A program made the translations under genes and the position numbers. A DNA stretch of 64,000 nucleotides from contig OZ245048.1 of assembly GCA_965224435.1 (NCBI GenBank), positions 3,286,001 through 3,350,000 on the forward strand, written 5' to 3'. Position 1 is the stretch's first letter, and each line of letters starts with the position of its first letter. The DNA is from JAJRQY01 sp965224435. GTDB lineage: Bacteria; Actinomycetota; Acidimicrobiia; Acidimicrobiales; SZUA-35. Shown here piece by piece: positions 16,780 to 25,060 of the stretch. The notes below the pieces were generated by a model. That model did no database searches and was not told the DNA's origin. It was given only the letters and a program-made list of their open reading frames with translations.

Positions 16780-19029
16780 GTGACGCAACACGTCGAAGCC
16801 CTTCCCGATGAACAAGAGTTCGCCGCGGCCTACCTTGCCGCTGCACCGGACGCCATCGTGGTGACCGATGAGCTCGGCTCCATTGTCATGGCCAACCCTC
16901 AAGCTGAAGCCCTCTTCGGATTCGAGCCCTCCGAACTGATTGGAGAATCAGTCGAGATTCTGGTGCCTCACGAATACCAATCGACCCACCGAGCCCACTG
17001 GACTCGCTACCGAGCCAAGCCAACACCCCGCCAGATGGGCGACATCAATAGTCGGGTCAACGGACGACGAAAGGATGGCTCGACCATCGCGGTCGAGATT
17101 GCTCTCAGCCCCGTCATTTCCGGCAACGAGCACCGGGTCATCGCCATCATTCGAGATCTCACCACCCGCATTGCTAGGGAGTCTCAACACGAACTCGTGC
17201 GGAGGAGTCTGGACACTATCGAAGATGCTGTCTTCATTTTCGACCCCGAGTCGCTCGCCTACTCCTATGTAAACACCGGGGCTGTGACTCAACTGGGGTA
17301 CTCGCGATCAGACTTGACCAACGGTATGACTCCTCTCCATGTCATGCCGTCCTACACCGAGGCTGCTTTCCGGTCCCACATCACCGAGCTCACCGAGGCG
17401 AAAGGAGGTTCCATCTCGATCACCACCGTCCATCGGCGCCAGGACGGCACCGATGTTCCGGTCGAAGTCTTTCTCCAGTTTCCCAAACTCGATTCGACCG
17501 ACGAAGCAACCATCGTGGCTGTTGTGCGAGATATCACTGAGCGAAAAGCGTCAGAAGATCGGCTGCGCGCCAGCGAGCACGCCTTTCGAACAGCATTCAG
17601 TGATGCGCCCGTTGCCATGGTCATTACCCAGGCTGAGGGGAAAATAGTCGAGTCCAACCAGGCCTTCGCTGATCTATTGGGTTGGAGCCACGATGATCTC
17701 GGCCTTACGGCGTTGGGCAGCCTCACTGAGCCTGAGACCCCCTTGACTGCCACGCCGTCAGGCCATCCGGTCGATGCGAATGCCTTCAGCTCAGGCCTCA
17801 ATGCCGAGAGGCGCTACCGGCATCGAGACGGGCACGTCGTCTGGGGGGCTCTCCACGCGGCCGAGCTGCAGTCAACCGACGGACAGACCTATTCTTTGTC
17901 CCATATCGTCGACGTGACTCGCCGAGTCGAAGCCGAGCATCAGCGCGACCGACGAGAACAGCTCCTCACCACTCTGGCCGAGATCCGCAAAGCAACCATG
18001 CAGGAGACCTCGATCGACGAGGTCCTGGCCATGATTCTGAGCAGTACTGGGCGCCTTCTGGCTTCCGACCACAGCTTTGTTGCCATCCCGACGCATGAGG
18101 GAGACCTCGTCTACCGGGCAATGAAGTCATCACTCGGACCGGACCAGTCGGGCAACGTCATGGCTAACTCAGAACTCATCAAGGATGTACTGCTCGGCGG
18201 CCAACCCCTGCTCGTCGGTGTCAATGCCGACGGGGGTGGATTCTTGGCCGACACACCCCTAGCCGGCCCTGGCATCATGGTGCCCCTTCTTGCCTCCGGC
18301 TCGATTGAAGGTGTGCTAGTAACGGCCCGTCCAACGGGAGCAGAGTTATTCACGGCTGAAGAAATGGCGATCGCTACCTCGCTTGGCTCTGAAACGGCGG
18401 TCACCATGGAACTTGCCCGGGCCCGATCAGATCGACGCCGGATATTTTTGGTTGAGGACCGAGAGCGAATCGCACGCGACCTTCATGACGTCGTGATCCA
18501 GCGACTCTTCGCTGCTGGCATGAGCCTCAATGCCTCCTTATCCAATCCCGAGAAGCTCGAGTCCAAGGCGACAACGGTGGTTGACGAACTGGACGCGACA
18601 ATCGATGTGATTCGAGAGACGATTTTCAAGCTGACACAGTCTGACTCATCTTTATCTGGCGAAGTCGGACGAATCGTTGATCGTTATCGGATGATGGGAC
18701 GAAACAATGTGGCCCTCGAAACTATCGGTGATCTCGATTCTGTCCCGGAACAAGTCGGCGACCATCTGCTACCCACTCTGAACGAGATGTTGTCCAACGT
18801 GGAGCGCCATGCCAACGCCTCCACTGCTGCAGCGTCCATCGAGGTGGGCGAGATGCTGGTGCTGACCGTGACTGACGACGGCAGTGGAATCGACCATGAC
18901 AAACCCCACGGCTTTGGCATCCGAAATATCACCAATCGAGCCGAGTACCTCGGGGGCTCTGTGAAGTTGGGACCAGGGCCTGGTGGAGTAGGAACAACCG
19001 CTATGTGGTCGGTCCCACTCCTTAGCTGA
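16780..19029 (+). CDS. PAS/GAF sensor histidine kinase (HisKA_3 type)
   Basis: 749 residues from GTG 16780. Three PAS domains (about 15-130, 140-260, 265-385; PAC motifs VIAIIRDLT and IVAVVRDIT), then a GAF domain (about 400-550), then a HisKA_3 dimerisation domain with RIARDLHDVVIQRLFAAGMSL (phospho-His569) and an HATPase domain with the N box (NEMLSNVERHANAS), DDGSGID and GFGIRNITNRAEYLGG. No membrane segment is evident, so it is probably a cytosolic sensor. DevS uses GAF-bound haem; here any ligand for the PAS or GAF domains is unknown. Confidence 0.92.
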   Translation: MTQHVEALPDEQEFAAAYLAAAPDAIVVTDELGSIVMANPQAEALFGFEPSELIGESVEILVPHEYQSTHRAHWTRYRAKPTPRQMGDINSRVNGRRKDGSTIAVEIALSPVISGNEHRVIAIIRDLTTRIARESQHELVRRSLDTIEDAVFIFDPESLAYSYVNTGAVTQLGYSRSDLTNGMTPLHVMPSYTEAAFRSHITELTEAKGGSISITTVHRRQDGTDVPVEVFLQFPKLDSTDEATIVAVVRDITERKASEDRLRASEHAFRTAFSDAPVAMVITQAEGKIVESNQAFADLLGWSHDDLGLTALGSLTEPETPLTATPSGHPVDANAFSSGLNAERRYRHRDGHVVWGALHAAELQSTDGQTYSLSHIVDVTRRVEAEHQRDRREQLLTTLAEIRKATMQETSIDEVLAMILSSTGRLLASDHSFVAIPTHEGDLVYRAMKSSLGPDQSGNVMANSELIKDVLLGGQPLLVGVNADGGGFLADTPLAGPGIMVPLLASGSIEGVLVTARPTGAELFTAEEMAIATSLGSETAVTMELARARSDRRRIFLVEDRERIARDLHDVVIQRLFAAGMSLNASLSNPEKLESKATTVVDELDATIDVIRETIFKLTQSDSSLSGEVGRIVDRYRMMGRNNVALETIGDLDSVPEQVGDHLLPTLNEMLSNVERHANASTAAASIEVGEMLVLTVTDDGSGIDHDKPHGFGIRNITNRAEYLGGSVKLGPGPGGVGTTAMWSVPLLS

Positions 19030-19068
19030 CTGGAACTGGTTCACCAGACCATCCCACTCAGCTCGGCT

Positions 19069-19515
19069 TCAGCCCCTTTCGGTTGGCACCACGACGACAG
19101 GGCAGCGAGCATGGTGCACTACATAGGTGCTCACCGAGCCCAGCATCAGACCACGAAAACCTCCCAGTCCGCGACTTCCAACCACAACAAGGTCAGCTTC
19201 CTCAGACAACTCGATCAGTATTCGGCCAGCATGACCGTGTCGAACCTCAGTCACCAGCTTTGGTGAGAAATCCTCACCGGAGAGCTTCTCCCCGATCGAT
19301 TCCATGACCTCTTCAACAATGGCATCGGCCGATTGTCTAGCTAACACTTCATAGTCAGCCGGATTCACATATGGGGTCTCCATACCGCCCACGAGGTACA
19401 TGGACCACGTGTGGACCGCGGTGATGGTGTCTTCTGCACTTGCATGTTCGATGGCCCAGCTGAGGGCTTGCTTCGCTGAGTCCGAACCGTCAATACCTAC
19501 GATGATTCTTGTCAT
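19069..19515 (-). CDS. Single-domain universal stress protein
   Basis: 148 residues, one UspA domain: MTRIIVGIDGSDSAKQALSWAIEHA at the N terminus and LVVVGSRGLGGFRGLMLGSVSTYVVHHARCPVVVVP at the C terminus, which carries the G-2x-G-9x-GS ATP-binding motif. It is convergent with the histidine kinase, with 39 bases between the stops, and may belong to the same regulon as the upstream two-domain Usp. Confidence 0.9.
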   Translation of the reverse strand: MTRIIVGIDGSDSAKQALSWAIEHASAEDTITAVHTWSMYLVGGMETPYVNPADYEVLARQSADAIVEEVMESIGEKLSGEDFSPKLVTEVRHGHAGRILIELSEEADLVVVGSRGLGGFRGLMLGSVSTYVVHHARCPVVVVPTERG

Positions 19516-19629
19516 GTCTTAATCGTCCGCCCAGCAAACCCCAGTGTCTAGAGCCTTACGTCCACAGACCCAGACTTGCTTCGGTCACGAGCCTGAGCAG
19601 AAGGAGACTGCAATTCTTGCCTGGCCGCA

Positions 19630-21357
19630 TCAACTCTGTGGCGACTCACTTGGATACGGAAACCATCGAAGATGCTCAAAATCGCCAGTGGTAACTGGGT
19701 TTGGCGCCACCTCGCAGCACGGCTCAGACGCTGTCTTGGCCATGAGGGTCCGAGCTTGATCCATATAAGCGGCCAATGGGGTTCCATCGCGACGCCGCCT
19801 ATGGTCGGCATAGACCATGCCACGATGGTCAAAGCCGATGTCCATCAGCGACATGGGAGGAGTTTTGAGACCGTCTCGATGTCGCCACAGACCACTGCTC
19901 GGGTCAAAGTCATACAAGGGCAGCAGGCTTGCACCCTCATTGGCGATCAAGTGGACGGCATCAATGATGTAGCGGGCAGTCTCATCAGTGATGAAATAGT
20001 TGAAGTTGACCCTCACCCAGCCCGGCTTGATTCCTTCACAACCACGATCGATTTCTCGCTCGAACTCCTTGGACTGATCCAGATCAATGCCAAGAAGCCT
20101 GTGCCCATAGGGTCCGGCACACGAGCAGCCTCCCCTCGACTGGATTCCGAAGACATCGTTAAGCAAGGCGACCACAAAATTGTGGTGCAGGTGGCCACCC
20201 CATCCTTCGCGCTCGTGCTTGATTACGAACGAGATGATGGAAAGCCGTTCGGCGTCGCGACTACCGAGAATCTCGATCTTGGGGTTTGTTTCCCAAGAGG
20301 TAATTGCCTGGCGTACGAATACCTCTTCCCGAGATCGGATCTCCTCGATACCAACGGCTTCTTTCAGTCCAAACACCAGGCCAGCCCGGATGGATTCAAC
20401 AATCGCAGGTGTCCCACCCTCCTCCCGATGCTCCACATCCTCCAGATAGCCGTGATCGTTCGGATTGACGAAGCGCACCGTGCCGCCACCGGGTACCGCG
20501 GGTACACGGTTCTTGAATAGCTCTCGTCGGGCAACCAGCAATCCCGGAGTTCCTGGACCACCAATGAGCTTGTGGGGCGAGATGAAGATGGCATCGAAAT
20601 AACCGTTGACACCATCGCCGTCGCCGCCACCCTCCACAGGTGTACCCATCTCGATCTCAACATAGGGGGCAGCAGCGGCGAAGTCCCAGAAAGACAAAGC
20701 GCCATGCTGGTGAAGCAGTTGAGCCACCGCCTTGGTGTCGGTCATGATGCCAGTCACATTCGAGGCGGCGGAGAAGGATCCGATCTTGACTTTTCGGTCG
20801 GCGAACCTCACCAACTCAGCCTCCAGAGCAGGCAAGCTGACATGACCGTCGGCGTCTTCAGGAATGGTCACGACATCAGCGATTGATTCTCGCCATGGCA
20901 ACTCGTTGGAGTGATGCTCATAGGGACCGATGAAGACCACGGGCCGACGGTCAGCGGGAATGGTCTCACTCAATCCGAATTCGTCATCCAAGGTCGAAGG
21001 AATGCGAATGCCAAGCACACTGATCAACCGGTCAATGGCTGCGGTGCTCCCTGAGCCACAGAAAAGGATGGCATGGTCCTCGCTTGCTCCCATGCACTTG
21101 GCGATGATCTGACGGGCTTCCTCCCGAAAGCGAGAGGTCTGCAACCCTGTTCCTGAAGACTCAGTGTGCGTGTTGGCATAGAGAGGCAGAACGACCGATC
21201 GGATGTAATCCTCAATAAAGGACAGGGAACGCCCAGACGCGGTGTAGTCGGCATAAATGACGGGCTTGCGACCAAAGGGGCCATCAACCACCTCATCGCG
21301 GCCAATCACCGACTTCCGGATGTAGTCAACAAGGGCCGATCGATCGTTCGAACTCAT
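19630..21357 (-). CDS. Class V aminotransferase / cysteine desulfurase-like PLP enzyme
   Basis: 575 residues, longer than usual SufS/CsdA (about 400). Signatures include IYADYTASGRSLSFIEDYI, the PLP Lys in IFISPHKLIGGPGTPG, and SRGGCSCAGPYGH, a Cys-containing loop in the position of the desulfurase catalytic loop. The tail beyond about residue 470 (ASLLPLYDFDPSSGLWRHR) is an extra domain of the long actinobacterial form. It may release sulfur from cysteine or another sulfur compound; the nearby persulfide-handling genes fit, but no partner scaffold is adjacent. Confidence 0.82.
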   Translation of the reverse strand: MSSNDRSALVDYIRKSVIGRDEVVDGPFGRKPVIYADYTASGRSLSFIEDYIRSVVLPLYANTHTESSGTGLQTSRFREEARQIIAKCMGASEDHAILFCGSGSTAAIDRLISVLGIRIPSTLDDEFGLSETIPADRRPVVFIGPYEHHSNELPWRESIADVVTIPEDADGHVSLPALEAELVRFADRKVKIGSFSAASNVTGIMTDTKAVAQLLHQHGALSFWDFAAAAPYVEIEMGTPVEGGGDGDGVNGYFDAIFISPHKLIGGPGTPGLLVARRELFKNRVPAVPGGGTVRFVNPNDHGYLEDVEHREEGGTPAIVESIRAGLVFGLKEAVGIEEIRSREEVFVRQAITSWETNPKIEILGSRDAERLSIISFVIKHEREGWGGHLHHNFVVALLNDVFGIQSRGGCSCAGPYGHRLLGIDLDQSKEFEREIDRGCEGIKPGWVRVNFNYFITDETARYIIDAVHLIANEGASLLPLYDFDPSSGLWRHRDGLKTPPMSLMDIGFDHRGMVYADHRRRRDGTPLAAYMDQARTLMAKTASEPCCEVAPNPVTTGDFEHLRWFPYPSESPQS

Positions 21358-21438
21358 ACACCCAGTCTAGATTCAGTTGAGGTGCCGACGATAGGACCAA
21401 CGGCACTGGTCAAATTTGAGCCCAAGACGGTTAATGAA

Positions 21439-21864
21439 ATGATGGCAACGATCGACCCGAGAACAGGTCTGGAAACAATCGACGAAGATGAGTGTTGGGA
21501 TCTGGTCGCTGGCAAGCAGATCGGCCGTCTCGCTGTCTCCATCGCCAACGATCCCGACGTGTTTCCCCTGAATTATCGCGTCGACAACAAGACCATTGTC
21601 ATTCGAACTCTGCCCGGTTTGAAGCTCGCTGCCGCCGTGCTCGGGAATCCTGTGGCTTTTGAGATCGACGAAATACACGAAGAAACCCACACCGGCTGGA
21701 GTGTGGTCGTCCACGGTTACGGTCAAGAGATCGACCAGGTGGAGGATCGGCTCCACGCCGAGGACCTCGACGTGAAGCCGTGGGCTTCAGGAGAAAAGAG
21801 CCGCTATGTGCGGATCGTGCCCGATCGGGTTTCGGGTAGACGAGTCAGCAACAACGAAGACTAG
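21439..21864 (+). CDS. Pyridoxamine 5'-phosphate oxidase-like flavin/F420-binding protein
   Basis: About 141 residues from ATG 21439 (ATG 21442 is also possible); upstream in-frame codons run into the promoter and 5' end of the divergent gene. The split-barrel fold shows as ECWDLVAGKQIGRLAVSIANDPDVFPLNYRVDNKTIVIRTLPGLKLAA and the later VVVHGYGQEI. Such 'GRLA' proteins are frequent in actinobacteria, often near Usp or dormancy genes; some bind flavin, haem or F420. The activity is unknown. It is divergent from the class V aminotransferase. Confidence 0.82.
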   Translation: MMATIDPRTGLETIDEDECWDLVAGKQIGRLAVSIANDPDVFPLNYRVDNKTIVIRTLPGLKLAAAVLGNPVAFEIDEIHEETHTGWSVVVHGYGQEIDQVEDRLHAEDLDVKPWASGEKSRYVRIVPDRVSGRRVSNNED

Positions 21865-21900
21865 GTTGGGTTTCATCCCGACAACCAGCCCGCGGTGCCA

Positions 21901-21940
21901 CTCTCGGCCCGACTAACTCTCGGCCCGACTAACTCTCGAC
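21901..21940. repeat. 16-base tandem repeat across the GntR stop codon
   Basis: CTCTCGGCCCGACTAA occurs at 21901-21916 and again at 21917-21932, followed by a partial third copy (CTCTCGAC). The last part also forms a hairpin, CTCTCG-accat-CGAGAG (21933-21949). The minus-strand stop of the GntR gene lies in the second copy, so the repeat is the start of its 3' untranslated region. Confidence 0.8.
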
Positions 21941-22717
21941 CATCGAGAGCCGCATGCCACTTCCCTTGCCGGTTGACCAGTCGGCCAGGAAGGTGAAGCG
22001 ATCGCCCCGAATGAGGGTCACTCGCCATTCAATCGGCCGTCCGTCATAACAACCGCGCCGTTCCAAGGAGAAGGCAGCGACACCACTCGCAAGTCCAAGC
22101 AGTTCACGATCGGTGGCATTGGGAACGACGGGGCTAATCCGTTCCCATCCTTGATTGGGGCGAGCCTGAAGCGTCTGCTCAAGCTCGTCGTACAAGGCGG
22201 TATGACTGAAGTCTGTGTCCAGCAACGGCTTGGCTAGTTCGAGTGGTAACCAAACCCGGTCAAGGGCCAAGGGTTGATCATCAGCCATACGGAGGCGGTC
22301 CAGCCGAACGAACTGACTGTGCTCGGGAAGCTCAAGCTCCTTGGCGGCACGAGCATCAGTGGTCACCTCGAGTCCGAGAACCTCACTGCATTGGGTGCCA
22401 CCGCCATCTTCAACCAAACGGAACAAGCTGTACAGCGCGCCTAAGGACTGTTCGAAGTGCCCCTGGTTTACCGTTGTTCCCCGACCGCGTTCTCGCTTCA
22501 CGATGCCATCAGCATTGAGCCTGCTGACGGCGTGGCGAGCAGTATGACGACTGACCTCATAGAGATCGGTCAGCTCAAGATCAGTTGGGAAACGATCACT
22601 GAAATCGCCAGCTTCGAGCCGACGGCGGAGTTCAGCTTCGAGCTGTGCCCAGAGCGGCAACGGGCTTGACCGATCCAATGACTTGGCGCCATCGGCAAAC
22701 TCTACGATTTCTGACAT
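21929..22717 (-). CDS. GntR-family regulator with UTRA ligand domain (HutC subfamily)
   Basis: 262 residues. The N-terminal winged HTH (LWAQLEAELRRRLEAGDFSDRFPTDLELTDLYEVSRHTARHAVSRLNADGIVKRERGRGTTV) is typical GntR; the remainder is a UTRA domain (VRLDRLRMADDQPLALDRVWLPLELAKPLL...IEWRVTLIRGDRFTFLADW), which binds sugars, amino acids or other small ligands. No obvious target operon is directly adjacent; the next gene downstream on its strand is the long PLP enzyme after the divergent PNPOx gene. The ligand is unknown. Confidence 0.9.
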   Translation of the reverse strand: MSEIVEFADGAKSLDRSSPLPLWAQLEAELRRRLEAGDFSDRFPTDLELTDLYEVSRHTARHAVSRLNADGIVKRERGRGTTVNQGHFEQSLGALYSLFRLVEDGGGTQCSEVLGLEVTTDARAAKELELPEHSQFVRLDRLRMADDQPLALDRVWLPLELAKPLLDTDFSHTALYDELEQTLQARPNQGWERISPVVPNATDRELLGLASGVAAFSLERRGCYDGRPIEWRVTLIRGDRFTFLADWSTGKGSGMRLSMVES

Positions 22718-22811
22718 ATTGGAACCATAGCCCGATTGTCCGGACTACCGCCAGGCAGCAGTCCGGAGCAATCGTTCATCTCAGTATTCTCCGACTGGAT
22801 CAGCAAGCCGA

Positions 22812-24191
22812 TCAGGAAGCGGCCATGATTTCTTGCCAGGCGCCGAAGCCACCGATCAGGTCGGATACATCGCTGAAACCAGCCTGACGCAGCACGCTGG
22901 CGGCAATGGAGGAGCGATAGCCACCGGCACAGAACACCACGGTTGGCTTGGTTGGATCAAGCTCATTCAGCCGCGACGGGACCTGGCCGGTTGGGATATT
23001 GACCGCATTGCCAATTGTTCCACCTTCCAGTTCACCCGGGTTACGAATGTCAACAACCTGGAGATCAGCAATGTCTTTTTGACGGTCGGCAAACTCGGCC
23101 ACAGTGAGACGTGAGGCTCTGCCAGTCTCACCAGGATTTGCTGTCATAACGTCATAGGGATCGGCCAAGTAGCCAACGACCTTGTCGAAACCAATTCGAG
23201 CCAGGCGATTGCGTGCCTCGACCTCATGGCCGGGATCAACGAAGAGCACGATCGGGGTTTCGGCAGAAACAACGGAGCCGGAGTACTCGGAGTAGCGGCC
23301 GTCCATACCAACATTGATGGCGCCTTGCAGGTGGCCATGAGCGAAGTCGTCGGGGTCTCGGCCGTCGAGCACGATTGCACCGCCAGCGACATGATCCTTA
23401 ACCGTTTCATAGGACAAGGCCTCGGGCACCGAGGTCTCGTCCAGCAACGGACGGTTCTTGCGATTCAAGATGGCGTCATGAACGAAGTATGAAGGGGCGG
23501 GGGCCTGACCCTCGGTCACGAGATCAAGGAAGGTGGCTTTGTCTGGGGCAAGCAAAGCGTAGTTGGTCAGCTTCTGAGCGCCAATGGTTGACACGAGCTC
23601 GGTGGAGAGGTTCTTGCCGCACGCCGAGCCAGCACCGTGCGCCGGGAAGACTTGGGTGTCATCGGGCAGGGTCATGATCTTGTCGTGCAGGCTGTCATAG
23701 AGACTGTTGGCCAGCTCTTCCTGAGTGAATCCGATGGAAGAAAGCAGGTCAGGTCGTCCAACGTCGCCGATGAAAAGGGTGTCTCCGGTGAGCACGCCCC
23801 AAGGCTCCTTTGCATCGGCGGATTCGAAGATCACGATGCTCATCGATTCAGGAGTGTGGCCAGGCGTCTGACGGAATTCGAGCACAAGGCCGCCAAGGTC
23901 ATAGCGCTCGCCGTCCTCGACTCCCATCGACTCAAACTCGGTCTCCGCAACGGCGGAATAAACGATTTTCGCACCGGTGGCCTCGGCCAGCTCCAGGTGG
24001 CCGGACAGGAAGTCAGCGTGGAAGTGGGTCTCAATGATCAGCTCAATTGTCAGTCCAGCCTCTTCGGCGTCACGGATGTACTCAGAGACATCGCGCTGAG
24101 GGTCAACAACGACCGCACGTCCGGAGGTTTCATCGCCTACGAGGTAGGAGGCGTGTGAGAGGCATTCGAGATAGTACTGATTGAACTTCAT
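22812..24191 (-). CDS. MBL-fold persulfide dioxygenase-like protein fused to two rhodanese domains
   Basis: 459 residues. The N-terminal metallo-beta-lactamase half carries THFHADFLSGH, GHTPESM and FPAHGAGSACG, as in ETHE1-type persulfide dioxygenases. Two rhodanese domains follow: the first lacks the catalytic Cys (TPIVLFVDPGHEVEAR), the second has it (VVFCAGGYRSSIAASVL). Such fusions (CstB-like) oxidise glutathione or low-molecular-weight persulfides to sulfite or thiosulfate. It lies with a stand-alone rhodanese and a CstR-like repressor, a known arrangement for sulfide detoxification. Confidence 0.88.
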   Translation of the reverse strand: MKFNQYYLECLSHASYLVGDETSGRAVVVDPQRDVSEYIRDAEEAGLTIELIIETHFHADFLSGHLELAEATGAKIVYSAVAETEFESMGVEDGERYDLGGLVLEFRQTPGHTPESMSIVIFESADAKEPWGVLTGDTLFIGDVGRPDLLSSIGFTQEELANSLYDSLHDKIMTLPDDTQVFPAHGAGSACGKNLSTELVSTIGAQKLTNYALLAPDKATFLDLVTEGQAPAPSYFVHDAILNRKNRPLLDETSVPEALSYETVKDHVAGGAIVLDGRDPDDFAHGHLQGAINVGMDGRYSEYSGSVVSAETPIVLFVDPGHEVEARNRLARIGFDKVVGYLADPYDVMTANPGETGRASRLTVAEFADRQKDIADLQVVDIRNPGELEGGTIGNAVNIPTGQVPSRLNELDPTKPTVVFCAGGYRSSIAASVLRQAGFSDVSDLIGGFGAWQEIMAAS

Positions 24192-24373
24192 GTCGGTCCC
24201 TTACTGAGTTTCTACAGACCATCCGGATGAAGTCATGCGAATGGGGCGGAGTGAAATGATATGATTACTAAATGTACGGACAATCATAACGATTCCATAC
24301 AACTTCGTCAAGGGTGTGTCGCCCGACACCGTTCCCCCACACCGTTGACGAAAACTGGCCACAGGCTGCAGAC

Positions 24374-24679
24374 TTAGCGATCGGCCCAAGCGAGCATGCC
24401 GCCGACGAGGTTCGTCACGTCCTCAAACCCATTCTGAACCAGAAACTGCGCCGCCTGGCCGCTGCGCCCGCCGCTACGACAAAGCAAGAGAGTTCGTTTT
24501 GTCGAGTCAAGCTCCCCCACCCGGTTCGACAGATCACCCAAGGGGATGTGGATAGCTTCGGGCAGTGTTCCTTGGGCAACCTCGTCAGCTTCACGGACGT
24601 CGACCAACTGGGTGCCTTCAGCCACAAGGGCTTGATAGTCAGTGACTGGGTGTTCTTTTACAGATGATTCTTGACTCAT
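24374..24679 (-). CDS. Single-domain rhodanese (sulfurtransferase)
   Basis: 101 residues from ATG at 24679, chosen because AAGGAG lies 8 bases upstream, which places upstream in-frame start codons inside the ribosome-binding site. The active-site loop is LLLCRSGGRSGQAA with the catalytic Cys, and LVDVREADEVAQGTLPEAIHIPLGDL is the usual rhodanese beginning. It would move sulfane sulfur between thiols. It is divergent from the CsoR/CstR-type repressor over an 80-base region that contains a TACCC-GTGG-GGGTA site. Confidence 0.9.
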   Translation of the reverse strand: MSQESSVKEHPVTDYQALVAEGTQLVDVREADEVAQGTLPEAIHIPLGDLSNRVGELDSTKRTLLLCRSGGRSGQAAQFLVQNGFEDVTNLVGGMLAWADR

Positions 24680-24735
24680 GGGTGGTGACTCCTTCAAAGC
24701 GAAACCAAGAACCTACCGCGACTGTGGCGCAAAAG

Positions 24736-24749
24736 TACCCGTGGGGGTA
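24736..24749. promoter_or_regulatory. CsoR/CstR-type operator
   Basis: TACCC-GTGG-GGGTA is a perfect 5-base inverted repeat with a G-rich 4-base centre, the form known for CsoR/RcnR/CstR-family sites. It begins 24 bases before the repressor start and 57 bases before the divergent rhodanese start, so it can repress both genes. I did not find a second copy in front of the MBL-rhodanese gene. Confidence 0.65.
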
Positions 24750-24759
24750 TCCTGGATGG

Positions 24760-25026
24760 ATGCGCTTCCCGGAAGAAATCGACCACGATGTCCTCGTTCG
24801 CCTCCGTCGAATCGAAGGTCAGGTTCGAGGCCTGCAACGCCTGGTCGAAGAGGGCGCCGACTGCGCGAAGGTAGTCACCCAACTATCGGCGACCAAGGGA
24901 GCCCTGGATCGAGTGGGCTTCAAGCTCATGTCCGCTGGCATGCAGCACTGCCTTATCGATACTGACGATGAGGCCCGCGAGAGCAATGTTGCCGAACTCG
25001 AGAAGCTGTTCTTGAAGCTCAGCTGA
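24760..25026 (+). CDS. CsoR/CstR-family sulfur- or metal-sensing repressor
   Basis: 88 residues from ATG 24760, the usual family length. The all-helical core is DVLVRLRRIEGQVRGLQRLVEEGADCAKVVTQLSATKGALDRVGFKLMSAGMQHCL. It has Cys35 and Cys64, but the position of the copper-binding His of CsoR (four residues before the second Cys) is Gly60. Two Cys 29 residues apart without that His fits the persulfide sensor CstR better than a copper sensor. The divergent rhodanese and nearby MBL-rhodanese fusion agree. The call is by motif and context, not by alignment. Confidence 0.85.
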   Translation: MRFPEEIDHDVLVRLRRIEGQVRGLQRLVEEGADCAKVVTQLSATKGALDRVGFKLMSAGMQHCLIDTDDEARESNVAELEKLFLKLS

Positions 25027-25060
25027 TCGAAACATCCATTCCGGAGATCTCCCAGGTTGC

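Noticed and set aside
19672..20520. 282-residue plus-strand frame opposite the class V aminotransferase
   Set aside because: The minus-strand PLP enzyme has its cofactor Lys and catalytic Cys loops in this stretch, so the antisense frame is a by-product.
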